Shown: positions 1 through 10,468, numbered from the stretch's first letter. The stretch: DNA of 64,000 bases from Frateuria flava (GCF_017837635.1 NZ_JAGJRS010000017.1:50919-114918), one strand, 5' to 3'. Program-made: numbers and translations. The notes: generated by a model from the letters alone, not told the origin.

Positions 1-447
1 GGCGCCCAGCTTGCCGCCCGCGTCACGACCCAGCGTCCAGAACGACTTCATCGCCTCCAGCCGACCCGCATCGGCCGGCGGCTCGCCTACGTACAGCAGG
101 CGCAGGCGCTTCTGGTTGCGGTTGAGCGTGACCCAGGCCTTGGCCATGCCGGTAAGCGTCTCGAAGCAACGCGCGGCGCAGCCCGGGCCGGCCAGCGCGA
201 CCAGCGTCATGCGCGGCTCTTCGGGATCGCGCCAGGCGTAGTCGCCACCGTCGGCGAGGGTCACGCGCAGGTGCTCATCGACAAAGTTGCGCTGCGGCTG
301 GATCGGCTGACCGTAGCCCTTGCCGCTGGGCTGCCAGCCGGTGAAGGTCAGCACGCCGGCGGCGATGATCGGCAGCGCGAAGACCGCCATGATCGCCAGC
401 AACTTGGCACGGCTGGCCTTGAGGGAGGGAGGCGCGGGAGTATTCAT
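1..447 (-). CDS. Hypothetical membrane-anchored protein of the cox cluster (partial, 3' end off window)
   Basis: The gene runs off the left edge, so only its first 149 codons are visible. It starts with ATG at 447, overlapping the SURF1 stop codon in an ATGA, which indicates translational coupling with SURF1. A single hydrophobic segment spans about residues 16-36 and is followed by a soluble domain containing a CAARC sequence near residue 92. The rest is presumably periplasmic. Uncharacterised proteins of this kind commonly sit between SURF1 and the heme A synthase gene in Xanthomonas relatives, so a role in oxidase or heme A maturation is inferred from position only. The two cysteines separated by three residues could bind metal or form a disulfide, but no characterised family is recognised. 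Confidence 0.75.
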   Translation of the reverse strand, partial: MNTPAPPSLKASRAKLLAIMAVFALPIIAAGVLTFTGWQPSGKGYGQPIQPQRNFVDEHLRVTLADGGDYAWRDPEEPRMTLVALAGPGCAARCFETLTGMAKAWVTLNRNQKRLRLLYVGEPPADAGRLEAMKSFWTLGRDAGGKLGA

Positions 448-1181
448 CGGATGTCCGTGCGTCGGGGGCGGCGCTTGCGGTGCAGGACCAGGAAGATCAC
501 CACCACCGCGACCGCAAAGCTGAACCACTGGAAGGCATAGGCCCGGTGCCGCGACGGCGGCATCGAGGAAAAATCGAACGGGTGCTCGCGCTGGTAGCGG
601 GCGGCCGGGTTGGCGTCGAGCGCGAGCACCCGCGGGTACAACGGGCGGCCGAGGTCTTTTGCCACCTGTCCGAGATCAAGATAGATGGTCGTCTTGGGCC
701 AGTGCGCCTGGCCAGCCAGCGCATCGCCGCCCAGCTCCAGGCCCACGCCCGGCGGCGGCAGGTAGAGTCCATGCAGGTCGACCTCGCCAGCCGGCAGCGA
801 CGGCAGCGCCGGCGCCTGTTCGCGCGCCGTTGGCAGGAAGCCAAGGTCCACCAGCAACAGGCGCGAATCGCCGGGCAGCGCCAGCGGTACGTAGACCTCC
901 ACCCCGCCACGTGCGTCGTGATGCGGGTTGTCGAGCAGGTAGACCCGGTCGGTCAGCCAGCTTCCGCGCACGGCCACCCGTGGAAAGGCATCGGCCGGCG
1001 GGGTCGCCGCCACCTTCCCGAAGGGTATCGGCGATGCGACGGCCGCAGCGGCGTAACGCCGCACCAGGCTGTCCTTGTAGGCCGCCCGGTCCAGCTGCCA
1101 TAGACCGAGGCGCACGAACAGCGCCGCGGCAGCCACGGTCAGCAGCACGCTCCACCAGGCAGGCCTGCGCCAACGTGTCAC
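444..1181 (-). CDS. SURF1 family cytochrome c oxidase assembly protein
   Basis: The product is 245 residues, the usual length of bacterial SURF1 (Shy1). It has the family architecture: one transmembrane helix near the N-terminus (about residues 10-27), a large periplasmic domain, and a second helix near the C-terminus (about residues 213-233) followed by a basic tail. The sequence GLWQLDRAAYK after the first helix is the typical SURF1 GxWQxxR signature. SURF1 assists insertion of heme a/a3 into oxidase subunit I. It is convergent with nothing and divergent from the small DUF2909 gene at 1241, and its stop overlaps the start of the following gene in an ATGA. Its position with coxA, coxB and coxC supports the assignment. 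Confidence 0.93.
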   Translation of the reverse strand: MTRWRRPAWWSVLLTVAAAALFVRLGLWQLDRAAYKDSLVRRYAAAAVASPIPFGKVAATPPADAFPRVAVRGSWLTDRVYLLDNPHHDARGGVEVYVPLALPGDSRLLLVDLGFLPTAREQAPALPSLPAGEVDLHGLYLPPPGVGLELGGDALAGQAHWPKTTIYLDLGQVAKDLGRPLYPRVLALDANPAARYQREHPFDFSSMPPSRHRAYAFQWFSFAVAVVVIFLVLHRKRRPRRTDIR

Positions 1182-1204
1182 GCGGAGGCACCGTCAGCGG
1201 TGGC

Positions 1205-1210
1205 TATACT
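1205..1210 (+). promoter_or_regulatory. Candidate -10 box (TATACT) for the DUF2909 gene
   Basis: TATACT is a one-mismatch match to the sigma-70 -10 consensus, 31 bases upstream of the GTG start at 1241. No convincing -35 element is visible 16-18 bases upstream, where the sequence is GC-rich. The gap between the divergent SURF1 and DUF2909 starts is only 59 bases. Confidence 0.35.
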
Positions 1211-1240
1211 GCCGGCTCGCAAGTTGATCGGACCGCTCAC

Positions 1241-1456
1241 GTGGAAACCATCTACAAAGTCGCGCTGGTGATCATGTTCCTGGTCGTGGTGTTCAACCTC
1301 GGCCAGGCGCTGTACTACATGATGACCGACAAGGACGGCAGCAAACGCACCGCCTGGGCGCTGACCCGGCGCATCGGCCTGTCGATCGTGCTGATCGCCA
1401 TGATCATGCTGGGCATCTGGATGGGCTGGCTGCAGCCCCACGGCGTCGGCCGCTAA
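1241..1456 (+). CDS. DUF2909 family twin transmembrane protein
   Basis: This 71-residue protein consists of two transmembrane helices (about residues 6-26 and 44-65) joined by a short charged loop containing TDKDGSKRT. This matches the small DUF2909 family found beside SURF1 in pseudomonads and xanthomonads. It is the only plus-strand gene in the oxidase block. The GTG at 1241 is chosen because the reading frame upstream of it overlaps SURF1 on the other strand and shows no membrane-protein character. The function is unknown; an accessory role in cytochrome oxidase assembly or stability is inferred only from conserved position. The short size makes it easy to miss in automated annotation. Confidence 0.85.
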   Translation: METIYKVALVIMFLVVVFNLGQALYYMMTDKDGSKRTAWALTRRIGLSIVLIAMIMLGIWMGWLQPHGVGR

Positions 1457-1520
1457 TTGTAGCGGTCCGGCGCGGGCGAAGCCTGCCAGCGCGACATTTA
1501 GCGCACGCCTTCGGATATCT

Positions 1521-1586
1521 GCAGGTGCCCGCTTGCGGGCGATGCTCTCCCATCGAGGCCATTCGAAGCATCACCCGCAAGCGGGT
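1521..1586. repeat. REP-like inverted pair (family A)
   Basis: Two facing copies of a short palindrome occupy the gap after the DUF2909 gene: GTGCCCGCTTGCGGGCGATG at the left and its degenerate reverse complement (GCATCACCCGCAAGCGGG) at the right, separated by about 25 bases. The same unit recurs near 12066, 23012, 43241 and 50874. Paired inverted units of this type resemble the REP/REPIN elements of gammaproteobacteria. Confidence 0.8.
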
Positions 1587-1597
1587 TCGAGCAAAAG

Positions 1598-1625
1598 AAA
1601 AGCCCGCCGTTCGGCGGGCTTTTTC
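1598..1625. terminator. Bidirectional intrinsic terminator
   Basis: An AGCCCGCC / GGCGGGCT stem with a four-base TT-centred loop is flanked by an A-run on the left and five T's on the right. It can end transcription of coxC coming from the minus strand and of the DUF2909 gene coming from the plus strand. It lies 18 bases beyond the coxC stop codon. Confidence 0.85.
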
Positions 1626-1643
1626 GTGCGGCGCGGGCTGGTC

Positions 1644-2528
1644 TCAGAGGATGTAGACGAACATGAACAGGCCCAGCCACACCACGTCGACGAAGTGCCA
1701 GTACCAGGCCACCGCCTCGAAGCCGAAATGGTGATCCGGGCTGAAATGGCCCTTGAGCACGCGCAGCCAGATGATCGCCAGCATGATCGTGCCCAGCGTC
1801 ACGTGCAGGCCGTGGAAACCGGTCAGCATGAAGAAAGTCGAGCCGTACACGCCGGTGTGCAGCGTGAGGTTGAGTTCCTTGTAGGCCTCGATGTACTCGT
1901 GCGCCTGGGCATACACGAACGTTGCGCCCAGCAGCACGGTCAGGCCCAGGAACACCAGGATCTTGCCGCGGTGGCCCGCCTTCAGCGCATGGTGCGCGAT
2001 GGTCACGGTGACGCTGGAAGTAAGCAGGATCAGGGTGTTGAGCAGCGGCAGACCCCACGGCGCCACCGTCTGGAAATCACCGCCGATGTTGGCCGGGCCA
2101 TTGCCGCCGCCAGCACCCCAGGCTGCCGCGTACTCGCTCCACAGGAACTGGTGGGTCAGCACGCCATGGCCCTCGCCACCGAGCCACGGTACGGAGAACA
2201 TGCGGGTGTAGAACAGCGCGCCGAAGAACGCGGCGAAGAACATCACCTCGGAAAAGATGAACCACATCATGCCCATGCGGAAGGAGCGGTCGACCTGGGC
2301 GTCGTACTTGCCGGCCAGCGACTCGTGGATCACCGAGCGGAACCAGCCGAAGAACATCAGCAGGATGCCGATGAAGCCGATCGTGATGATCGTCTTGCCG
2401 AAGCCCGCCTCGCCCGGCGCGGCATTCAACCAATGCGCGGCACCGAACACGGTGAGAAACATGACCACCGCGGCCACGATCGGCCAATGGCTCTTGGCCG
2501 GTACGAAATACGCTTGCTGCTGACCCAT
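1644..2528 (-). CDS. ctaE: Cytochrome c oxidase subunit III
   Basis: The 294-residue protein is subunit III of an aa3-type heme-copper oxidase (EC 7.1.1.9), an integral inner-membrane protein of about seven helices. Family hallmarks are visible: SHWPI near the N-terminus, RDVIHE-like FRSVIHES, SEVMFFAAFFGALF with the conserved glutamate, and the C-terminal WHFVDVVWLGLF signature. Length is slightly above the 260-290 typical, owing to a loop around residues 120-160. It is the last gene of the coxB-coxA-small protein-coxC operon and is followed by a strong terminator. Subunit III stabilises the proton-pumping core and probably limits suicide inactivation; it carries no redox centres. Confidence 0.97.
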   Translation of the reverse strand: MGQQQAYFVPAKSHWPIVAAVVMFLTVFGAAHWLNAAPGEAGFGKTIITIGFIGILLMFFGWFRSVIHESLAGKYDAQVDRSFRMGMMWFIFSEVMFFAAFFGALFYTRMFSVPWLGGEGHGVLTHQFLWSEYAAAWGAGGGNGPANIGGDFQTVAPWGLPLLNTLILLTSSVTVTIAHHALKAGHRGKILVFLGLTVLLGATFVYAQAHEYIEAYKELNLTLHTGVYGSTFFMLTGFHGLHVTLGTIMLAIIWLRVLKGHFSPDHHFGFEAVAWYWHFVDVVWLGLFMFVYIL

Positions 2529-2630
2529 GAGTGATCCCCGTGGATATCTCTTTGTTTGCTTCCATCCCCGCCATGTTGCGCGGGGAACTGCTTGCCGGGC
2601 CGCCGCGACGGACCCGGGGAATATCTGACG

Positions 2631-2759
2631 CTAGCCGATCTTCACCATACTGAGGATCGAGAGCAGGAACAGCACCACCGCGATCGTCCCGGTGATCCAG
2701 AGGGTGCGCCGTACGCCCTTCCGGCGTGCCAGCTCCCCATCGTTGCCCTGCCCGTTCAT
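2631..2759 (-). CDS. Small single-pass membrane protein, possible cytochrome oxidase small assembly protein
   Basis: A short frame lies between coxA and coxC. From the ATG at 2759 it encodes 42 residues: a basic N-terminus (ELARRKGVRR), then one transmembrane helix, ending MVKIG. AGGG sits five bases upstream of that ATG, so it is preferred. The frame is open to an ATG at 2816, which would overlap the end of coxA by eight bases and give 61 residues. Tiny basic, single-helix proteins at this place precede ctaG (COX11) in many beta- and gammaproteobacteria. Here no COX11 gene follows. Role in oxidase assembly is inferred from position and topology only. Confidence 0.6.
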   Translation of the reverse strand: MNGQGNDGELARRKGVRRTLWITGTIAVVLFLLSILSMVKIG

Positions 2760-2808
2760 CACCCTGCGCCCATCCGGTGCACCGGCCAGGGCCGGCGCAC
2801 CCGTTGCA

Positions 2809-4425
<1,617 letters not shown>

Positions 4426-4481
4426 GGCCTTGCACCTCTACCTAATGCGAATACTTGAAAAGCGGATGGGCTGGATGGGCC

Positions 4482-5447
4482 TCAGCCCTGCTTGCCCGGC
4501 GTCTTGGCTGCCGGGGCGGCCGTGGTCGAAGCGGATGCCGGGGCAGCGGCGGTCGACGCCGGTGCCGGAACGGCCGGTGTCGCGGGGGTAGCCGGCGGCG
4601 CCTTGCCGGCGGCCTCCTGCTGCGCCAGCCACTGGGCGAACTCGGCCTTGGAGACCGCCTTCACCACGATCGGCATGAAGCCGTGGTCCTGGCCGCACAG
4701 CTCGGCACACTGGCCGCGGTAGGTGCCCGGCACCTTGATGTTGGTCCAGGCCGCGTTGACGATGCCCGGGATGGCGTCGATCTTCCAGCCCAGCGCCGGC
4801 ACCCACCAGGAATGGATGACGTCGCCGGCGGTGATCACGAAGCGCACCTTGGTGTCGACCGGCAGCACCAGCGGCTTGTCGACGTTGAGCAGGTAGGTGT
4901 TCTCGTCACCGACCTTGACCGACTTCGGATCAAGGCCCGAATCGAGCTGGCGGGTCTCGTTGCTCTGGTCGTCGAGCTTGGACATGAAGCCGACGCCGTC
5001 GATCGCCTTACCCTGGTAGTCGACGTAGTCATAGCGCCACTTCCACTGGTAGCCGGTGACCTTGACGGTCATCTGCGAGCCGGTGGTGTCGGCGAAGGAG
5101 ACCAGGCCGCCGGTGGACATCCAGGCCAGCACGATCAGGATGATCACCGGAATGGTGGTCCAGACCACTTCGAGCATGGTGTTGTGCGACCACTTCTCGG
5201 CCACCGCGCCGCGCGATTTGCGGAAGCGGAACATGGCGACGAACATCGCGCCGAACACGAGCACGCCGATGACGGTGCACACGCCGAGCGCGACGTTGTT
5301 GAGGAAGTAGGCCTCGGGCGACCACTCGCTGACGCCGCGCGTCATGTTGAGCTGGCCCGGCTGGGGGTTGGCCCATGCCGCGCCGCTGAACAGCGCAAAG
5401 GCCGCTGCCGCTGCCCATGCCTTGATCCTGATGCCGCCAGATGTCAT
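4482..5447 (-). CDS. ctaC: Cytochrome c oxidase subunit II (CuA-containing)
   Basis: The 321-residue product has a signal peptide (about residues 1-26), two transmembrane helices, and a periplasmic cupredoxin domain. All CuA ligands are present: His212, Cys247, Glu249, Cys251, His255 and Met258, within the QCAELCGQDHGFMP signature. The aromatic GYQWKWRYDY stretch before them is the cytochrome c docking and electron entry region. The C-terminal 40 residues are low-complexity Ala/Pro/Thr and probably disordered; no C-terminal cytochrome c domain is present. The ATG at 5447 is chosen because a signal peptide follows directly and an AGGA-like site precedes it; the open frame upstream runs antisense through putA and is not coding. 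Confidence 0.97.
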   Translation of the reverse strand: MTSGGIRIKAWAAAAAFALFSGAAWANPQPGQLNMTRGVSEWSPEAYFLNNVALGVCTVIGVLVFGAMFVAMFRFRKSRGAVAEKWSHNTMLEVVWTTIPVIILIVLAWMSTGGLVSFADTTGSQMTVKVTGYQWKWRYDYVDYQGKAIDGVGFMSKLDDQSNETRQLDSGLDPKSVKVGDENTYLLNVDKPLVLPVDTKVRFVITAGDVIHSWWVPALGWKIDAIPGIVNAAWTNIKVPGTYRGQCAELCGQDHGFMPIVVKAVSKAEFAQWLAQQEAAGKAPPATPATPAVPAPASTAAAPASASTTAAPAAKTPGKQG

Positions 5448-5467
5448 GTCCTGCACCTTTGTTGTAG

Positions 5468-5953
5468 CTACCTGCGCTGCTGGCCTCGCACGTCCGCCAG
5501 CAGCACCTTGAGTTTTCTCGACAACTCCAGGCGTTCCTCTTCGGCGAGGAACGCCCCGATCTCCAGCTCGCGTCCGTGCGACCCCAGCAGCAGACGCCCG
5601 TGCCCGTTGCCGGGCGCCAGCCGCACGCGCACCCAGTAGGACTGGAAGCACGCGCGCCGTCGCCCAGGCAGCGAGCGCACCTCCAGCGACGATTCGTCGA
5701 GGCGGATGCGTTCGCTGCGGTCGCCCGCGCGCCAGGCCCGCCACAGGGCGAGGGCCATCGCGCAGGACTCGATCAGGGCAAACAGCGGAGCAAACACATT
5801 CCCCTGCCACGCGCCCAACCCGGCCGTCGTCAGCGCCAGAGCCGCCAGCACCATGATCAGACGACGCAGTCCGCGTCGGCTGAGTGCGCGATTGGGCCGG
5901 AGCCACATCGTCACGCACGGCAGGCCGGCGCCAGCTGGTCGAAGCACGATCAT
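5468..5953 (-). CDS. DUF2244 domain-containing membrane protein
   Basis: The predicted 161-residue protein starts with a WLRPNRALSRRG segment, followed by two transmembrane helices (about residues 35-75) and a soluble beta-rich domain with the sequence FQSYWVRVRL. This order is typical of the DUF2244 family. The gene ends 21 bases upstream of coxB, in the same direction, and so may be the first gene of the cox operon. Family members lie next to cytochrome oxidase genes in many proteobacteria, but no biochemical role is established. The ATG at 5953 is the best start in the frame; an internal ATG about 15 codons later is possible. Confidence 0.78.
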   Translation of the reverse strand: MIVLRPAGAGLPCVTMWLRPNRALSRRGLRRLIMVLAALALTTAGLGAWQGNVFAPLFALIESCAMALALWRAWRAGDRSERIRLDESSLEVRSLPGRRRACFQSYWVRVRLAPGNGHGRLLLGSHGRELEIGAFLAEEERLELSRKLKVLLADVRGQQRR

Positions 5954-6284
5954 GGGAATCCGGCGTGCCTGGAACCGGGGAATGATAGGCCGCTGAATCG
6001 CTGCGAGGCAAGAATGTCGCACCCCCATGACCTGGATCATGCCGCGGCAGAGCTGGCACGGCGAACCGGAAACCCGCGGTTGGGCGCGCGCCTGCGCGGA
6101 CCGCGCAACCCCTCTGGCTGCGCGCCGGGCCCGTGGCGCATGGCGTGGAACCAGCACGCCCGTGCCGCGCGTTCAGCCGTGGCCGTCGATGCGCCCGCGC
6201 ACGGATGCGCCTGCCTGCGCACGGGGCGTACAATCGCGGGCTTCGCCGCCGCCCCGGGCGGTTCTCAGCCAGCAGATCCCCCAC
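5954..6284. other. Divergent intergenic region between DUF2244/cox and putA
   Basis: These 331 bases separate the divergently transcribed cox cluster and putA. Both strands contain open frames, but they show only Arg/Ala-rich composition with no domain resemblance, so no gene is called. The region presumably holds the promoters and any regulatory sites of both units. The only recognisable element is the TACAAT hexamer listed separately. Confidence 0.6.
6229..6234 (+). promoter_or_regulatory. Candidate -10 box (TACAAT) for putA
   Basis: TACAAT differs from the sigma-70 -10 consensus at one position and lies 50 bases upstream of the putA GTG start. Transcription from it would leave a leader of about 45 bases. 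No matching -35 hexamer is evident. Confidence 0.35.
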
Positions 6285-9200
6285 GTGACGCAATCTATCC
6301 TGAGCCCCGAAATCCCCGCGGTCGACGAGCCCGCTCGCGCCCGCATCACCGCCGCCTGGCTGCGCGACGAGACCGAGGCGGTGCTCGACCTGCTCGACCA
6401 GGCCGACCTGCCGCCGGAAGAGCGCGTGGCGGTGGTCGACCGGGCGGCCGGCCTGGTCACCCGCGTGCGTGCGCGCGCCAAGGACCAGAGCATGGTCGAG
6501 GCATTCATGCGCCAGTACGACCTGTCCAGCGAGGAAGGCGTGCTGCTGATGTGCGTGGCCGAGGCGCTGCTGCGCATCCCCGACCAGCGCACCGCCGACA
6601 AGCTGATCCGCGACAAGCTCGGCGACGCCGACTGGCGCAAGCACCTGGGCCAGAGCGAATCGGCGCTGGTCAACGCCTCGACCTGGGGCCTGCTGCTGAC
6701 CGGCCGGCTGGTCAACCTGGCCGACACCACCCGCGACGACTTCACCGGCTCGCTGCGCCGACTGGTGGCGCGCCTGGGTGAGCCGGCGATCCGCGCCGCG
6801 GTGCGCCAGGCGATGCGCCTGATGGGCCACCAGTTCGTGATGGGCCGCACCATCGACGAGGCGCTGGACCGGGCGAAGAAGAAAGAGAACGCGGCCTACC
6901 GCTATTCGTTCGACATGCTGGGCGAGGCCGCGCTGACCGCCGCCGATGCCGAGCGTTACCAGCAGGCCTACCGCGACGCGATCGGTGCGATCGGCCAGCG
7001 CGGCCCGTTTGCCAACCACACCGACGCACCGTCGATCTCGGTCAAGCTCTCGGCGCTCTATCCGCGCTACGAGCCCGGCCAGCGCGAGCGCGCCCGCAAG
7101 GTGCTGGTTGCGCGGCTGCTGGAGCTTTCGCAGCTGTCGATGAAGGCCGGCATCGCCCTGTCGGTCGACGCCGAGGAAGCCGACCGCCTGGAGCTCTCGC
7201 TCGACATCATCGGCGAGGTGTTCGCGCACCCGTCGCTGGCCGGCTGGAACGGCCTGGGCATCGTGGTGCAGGCCTACTCCAAACGCACCCCGTTCGTGAT
7301 CGACTGGCTGGTGGAGATGGCGCTGGCGCACGGCCGGCGCTGGTACGTGCGCCTGGTCAAGGGCGCCTACTGGGACGCCGAGGTCAAGCGCGCGCAGGAA
7401 GGCGGCCTGGCCGGCTATCCGGTGTACACGCGCAAGCCGAGCACCGACGTTTCCTACATCGCCTGCGCTCGTCGACTGTTCAATGCCGGCCCGACGCTGA
7501 TCTACCCCCAGTTCGCCACGCACAACGCGCACACGATCGCCGCGGTACACCATCTGTCGCAGGGTCGACCGTTCGAATACCAGCGTCTGCACGGCATGGG
7601 CGCGGACCTGTATGCCGAAGTGATCGGCGCGAACGGTCTCGGCGCGCCGTGCCGCGTCTACGCGCCGGTGGGCACGCACGAGGACCTGCTGCCCTACCTG
7701 GTGCGCCGCCTGCTGGAGAACGGCGCCAACACCAGCTTCGTCAATCGCGTGGTGGACGAGGACGTGCCGGCGCGCGAACTGGTCGCCGACCCCTGCCAGA
7801 CGGTGCGTGCGTTCGAGTCGATCCCGCACCCGCGCATCCCGCTGCCGGCCAACCTCTACGGTGAACTACGGAAGAATTCCATGGGCGTGAACTTTGCCAA
7901 CGACAACGAACTGAAGGCGCTGGCCGACGAAGCCAACGCCCACCAGGGTCCGTGGACCGCAGGTCCCCTCGTGCCCGGCGCCACCAGCCAGGGCCCGACC
8001 GTCGAGGTCACCGACCCGTCCGACCGCCGCCGCAGGCTGGGCACCTACGTCGCTGCCGACGAGGCCACCGTGCAGCAGGCGCTGGCCAACGCGCACGCCG
8101 CGCAGGACCGCTGGAGCAATTTCCCGGTCGCCAACCGCGCCGCCATGCTCGAGTACGCCGCCGAGCAGCTCGAAGCCCGCCGCGGCGAGTTCATCGCCCT
8201 GTGCGTGCGCGAAGCCGGCAAGAGCCTGCCCGACGCGATCGCCGAAATCCGCGAGGCAGCCGACTTCCTGCGCTACTACGCCACCATGGCCAAGCGCCTG
8301 TTCGGCGAGCCGATCGCGCTGCCGGGCCCGACCGGCGAAACCAACCAGTTGTTCCTGGAAGGCCGCGGCGTGTTCGTCGGCATCAGCCCGTGGAACTTCC
8401 CGCTGGCGATCTTCATCGGCCAGGTCAGCGCCGCGCTGGCCGCCGGCAACACGGTGATCGCCAAGCCGGCCGAGCAGACCAGCCTGATCGGCTACGTCGC
8501 CACCCAGCTGTTGCACGACGCAGGCATCCCGAAGGACGTGCTGCAGTTCGTGCCCGGCGACGGCCCGACCGTCGGCGCCGCGCTGACCCGCGATCCGCGC
8601 GTGGCCGGCGTGGTGTTCACCGGCTCGACCGAGACCGCCTGGGCGATCAACCGCGCGCTGGCCGCGCGCAAGGCGCAGATCGCCATCCTGATCGCCGAGA
8701 CCGGCGGCCAGAACGCGATGATCGCCGACTCCTCCGCACTGCCGGAGCAGATCGTCAAGGACGTGATGGCCTCGGCCTTCCAGTCCGCCGGCCAGCGTTG
8801 CTCGGCCGCGCGCGTGCTGTACGTGCAGGAAGACATCGCCGACAAGGTGATCACCATGCTCGCCGGCGCGATGGCCGAGCTGAAGGTCGGCGACCCGGCC
8901 CTGCTCTCCACCGACGTGGGCCCGGTCATCGACGAGGACGCCAAGGCGATCCTGGTCGCCCACGCCGAGCGCATGGACAAGGAGGCGAAGAAGATCGCCG
9001 AAGCGCCGATGGACCCGGCCGCGACGGCGCACGGCACCTTCTTCGCGCCACGGGCCTACGAGATCCCGACGCTGTCGATCCTCGACCGCGAAATCTTCGG
9101 TCCGGTGCTGCACGTGCTGCGCTGGAAGGCCAGCGAGCTGCCGCAGGTGATCGAGAAGATCAACGAGACCGGTTATGGCCTGACGTTGGGCGTGCACAGC

Positions 9201-9440
9201 CGCATCGACGCGACCATCGACTACATCGCCCGCCACACCCGCGTGGGCAACTGCTACGTCAACCGCAACCAGATCGGCGCGGTGGTCGGCGTGCAGCCGT
9301 TCGGCGGCGAAGGCCTCTCCGGCACCGGCCCCAAGGCCGGCGGTCCGCACTACCTGCTGCGCTTCGCCAGCGAGCGCACGCTGACCATCAACACCACCGC
9401 CGCCGGCGGCAACGCTTCGTTGCTGACCATCGGCGAGTAA
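6285..9440 (+). CDS. putA: Bifunctional proline dehydrogenase / L-glutamate gamma-semialdehyde dehydrogenase PutA
   Basis: The 1051-residue enzyme oxidises proline to glutamate in two steps (FAD-dependent proline dehydrogenase, then NAD+-dependent aldehyde dehydrogenase) with substrate channelling. The N-terminal half shows the PRODH barrel, including [13 protein letters not shown] and EYQRLHGMG. The C-terminal half is an ALDH domain with [17 protein letters not shown] and the catalytic Cys839 in GQRCSAAR. There is no N-terminal ribbon-helix-helix domain, so this is a type A PutA without autorepressor function, as in Xanthomonas. GTG at 6285 is preferred because the following [11 protein letters not shown] matches the family start; frames upstream are Arg-rich. 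The gene stands alone and is divergent from the cox cluster. Confidence 0.96.
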   Translation: MTQSILSPEIPAVDEPARARITAAWLRDETEAVLDLLDQADLPPEERVAVVDRAAGLVTRVRARAKDQSMVEAFMRQYDLSSEEGVLLMCVAEALLRIPDQRTADKLIRDKLGDADWRKHLGQSESALVNASTWGLLLTGRLVNLADTTRDDFTGSLRRLVARLGEPAIRAAVRQAMRLMGHQFVMGRTIDEALDRAKKKENAAYRYSFDMLGEAALTAADAERYQQAYRDAIGAIGQRGPFANHTDAPSISVKLSALYPRYEPGQRERARKVLVARLLELSQLSMKAGIALSVDAEEADRLELSLDIIGEVFAHPSLAGWNGLGIVVQAYSKRTPFVIDWLVEMALAHGRRWYVRLVKGAYWDAEVKRAQEGGLAGYPVYTRKPSTDVSYIACARRLFNAGPTLIYPQFATHNAHTIAAVHHLSQGRPFEYQRLHGMGADLYAEVIGANGLGAPCRVYAPVGTHEDLLPYLVRRLLENGANTSFVNRVVDEDVPARELVADPCQTVRAFESIPHPRIPLPANLYGELRKNSMGVNFANDNELKALADEANAHQGPWTAGPLVPGATSQGPTVEVTDPSDRRRRLGTYVAADEATVQQALANAHAAQDRWSNFPVANRAAMLEYAAEQLEARRGEFIALCVREAGKSLPDAIAEIREAADFLRYYATMAKRLFGEPIALPGPTGETNQLFLEGRGVFVGISPWNFPLAIFIGQVSAALAAGNTVIAKPAEQTSLIGYVATQLLHDAGIPKDVLQFVPGDGPTVGAALTRDPRVAGVVFTGSTETAWAINRALAARKAQIAILIAETGGQNAMIADSSALPEQIVKDVMASAFQSAGQRCSAARVLYVQEDIADKVITMLAGAMAELKVGDPALLSTDVGPVIDEDAKAILVAHAERMDKEAKKIAEAPMDPAATAHGTFFAPRAYEIPTLSILDREIFGPVLHVLRWKASELPQVIEKINETGYGLTLGVHSRIDATIDYIARHTRVGNCYVNRNQIGAVVGVQPFGGEGLSGTGPKAGGPHYLLRFASERTLTINTTAAGGNASLLTIGE

Positions 9441-9463
9441 GCGGAAAGCGGCAGGTATATTGC

Positions 9464-9502
9464 TCCCTCTCCCCTCCGGGGAGAGGGTTGGGGTGAGGGG
9501 TC
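9464..9502. repeat. Palindromic repeat (family C), downstream of putA
   Basis: CCCTCTCCCC TCCGGGGAGAGGG forms a near-perfect hairpin, followed by TTGGGGTGAGGGG. It is a member of the CCTCTCCCC/GGGGAGAGG family seen also at 10430, 34478, 46683, 59137 and inside hrpB. It lies between putA and the Mrr gene and could act as a terminator-like structure, though no T-run follows. Confidence 0.75.
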
Positions 9503-9532
9503 ATGCTGGCCTTGAACCAACGAGGGGGAAGC

Positions 9533-10408
9533 ATGCCTACGCGCAAGAAAGGCCAAACCGAATTCGTGCAGTGGATGGGGCCATTGCTGGATTGCCTTCG
9601 CGCATTGGGGGGCTCCGCGAAGCCAAAAGAAGTATCCAGTTGGATTGCCCGCAAGCTTGGTTTGCCGCCGGAGATAACCGAAGCAACCATTAAGTCGGGC
9701 GCCAACCGCTTTCACAATCAGGTGCAGTGGGCTCGCCAATACCTTGTGTGGGAAGGTTTGCTGGACGACAGCAAACGCGGCGTTTGGACGCTTAGCCCTT
9801 TAGGTTGGAAAACTCAGATCAATGATGGATTGGCGCGCACGATTTTCCTCGAACGAGTCAAAGTCGGCAGATCCATGCGGGACCAGTCGCTACCAAAAGC
9901 TTCCACCCAAGAAGTAGCGGACACCGTGCCTCCAGACGAAGTCCAAGAGCTCAGCCTTCTTGGTGTGCTTCGCGAACTGCCGCCCTACGGCTTCGAGCTG
10001 ATCTGTGGCAGGTTGCTTCGTGAACATGGTTTTGAAGACGTGGAAGTCACACAACGTTCCCGCGACGGAGGCATCGATGGGTACGGATTGCTGCGCCTGA
10101 GCCCTTTCGTCAGCTTGCGCGTGGCCTTCCAGGCCAAGCGCTACAAAGACGTAGTTTCCCGTAGTGCGGTGGGAGAGTTTCGCAACGCACTCTTGGGGCG
10201 TGCCGAAAAAGGGGTTTTCATTACGACAGGCCGTTTCACTGCGGATGCGGCCGCTGAGGCGACGAGGGGCGGCGTGGTTCCCATCGAGCTCATCGACGGC
10301 GAAGAGCTGGTCGAGTTGTTCCAGAGCGCAGGCATCGGTGTCAAGCCAAAAACTGTCTACGAAATCGATCACGCATTCTTTGACGAATTTCGTCGCCAAG
10401 TCGCTTAA
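9533..10408 (+). CDS. Mrr-type restriction endonuclease
   Basis: The 291-residue protein has an N-terminal winged-helix Mrr_N-like region (about residues 10-100, with VWTLSPLG) and a C-terminal Mrr_cat nuclease domain of the PD-(D/E)xK fold. Candidate catalytic residues are Asp178/Asp182 in DGGIDG and the Gln200-Lys202 pair in FQAKRY, followed by VGEFRNALLG and GVFITTGRFT. This architecture suits a type IV enzyme cutting modified DNA. No methylase or specificity subunit is nearby, so it is solitary. Codon and base composition differ from neighbours: two 60-base rows counted gave 58% and 50% G+C, against 72% for a putA row. ATG 9533 has a GAGGGGGAAG ribosome site. Recent acquisition is likely. 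Confidence 0.9.
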   Translation: MPTRKKGQTEFVQWMGPLLDCLRALGGSAKPKEVSSWIARKLGLPPEITEATIKSGANRFHNQVQWARQYLVWEGLLDDSKRGVWTLSPLGWKTQINDGLARTIFLERVKVGRSMRDQSLPKASTQEVADTVPPDEVQELSLLGVLRELPPYGFELICGRLLREHGFEDVEVTQRSRDGGIDGYGLLRLSPFVSLRVAFQAKRYKDVVSRSAVGEFRNALLGRAEKGVFITTGRFTADAAAEATRGGVVPIELIDGEELVELFQSAGIGVKPKTVYEIDHAFFDEFRRQVA

Positions 10409-10429
10409 GGGGGCGGTGGAGGGGTGTCG

Positions 10430-10468
10430 CGCGGTGCTCCCCTCTCCCCAGCCTTGAGGGAGAGGGCG
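10430..10468. repeat. Palindromic repeat (family C), downstream of the Mrr gene
   Basis: CCCCTCTCCCCAGCC followed by TTGAGGGAGAGGG forms an imperfect hairpin of the same family as the one at 9464. The two copies bracket the Mrr gene. Confidence 0.7.

Noticed and set aside
5448..7829. Very long minus-strand extension upstream of coxB, antisense to putA
   Set aside because: The coxB signal peptide begins at 5447 with its own ribosome site; the upstream part is Arg/Ala/His-rich and lies opposite the conserved PutA catalytic domains.
9533..10408. Complete restriction-modification or defence island
   Set aside because: Only the Mrr-type nuclease is present; neighbours are metabolic genes and no methylase, toxin-antitoxin or recombinase gene is seen.
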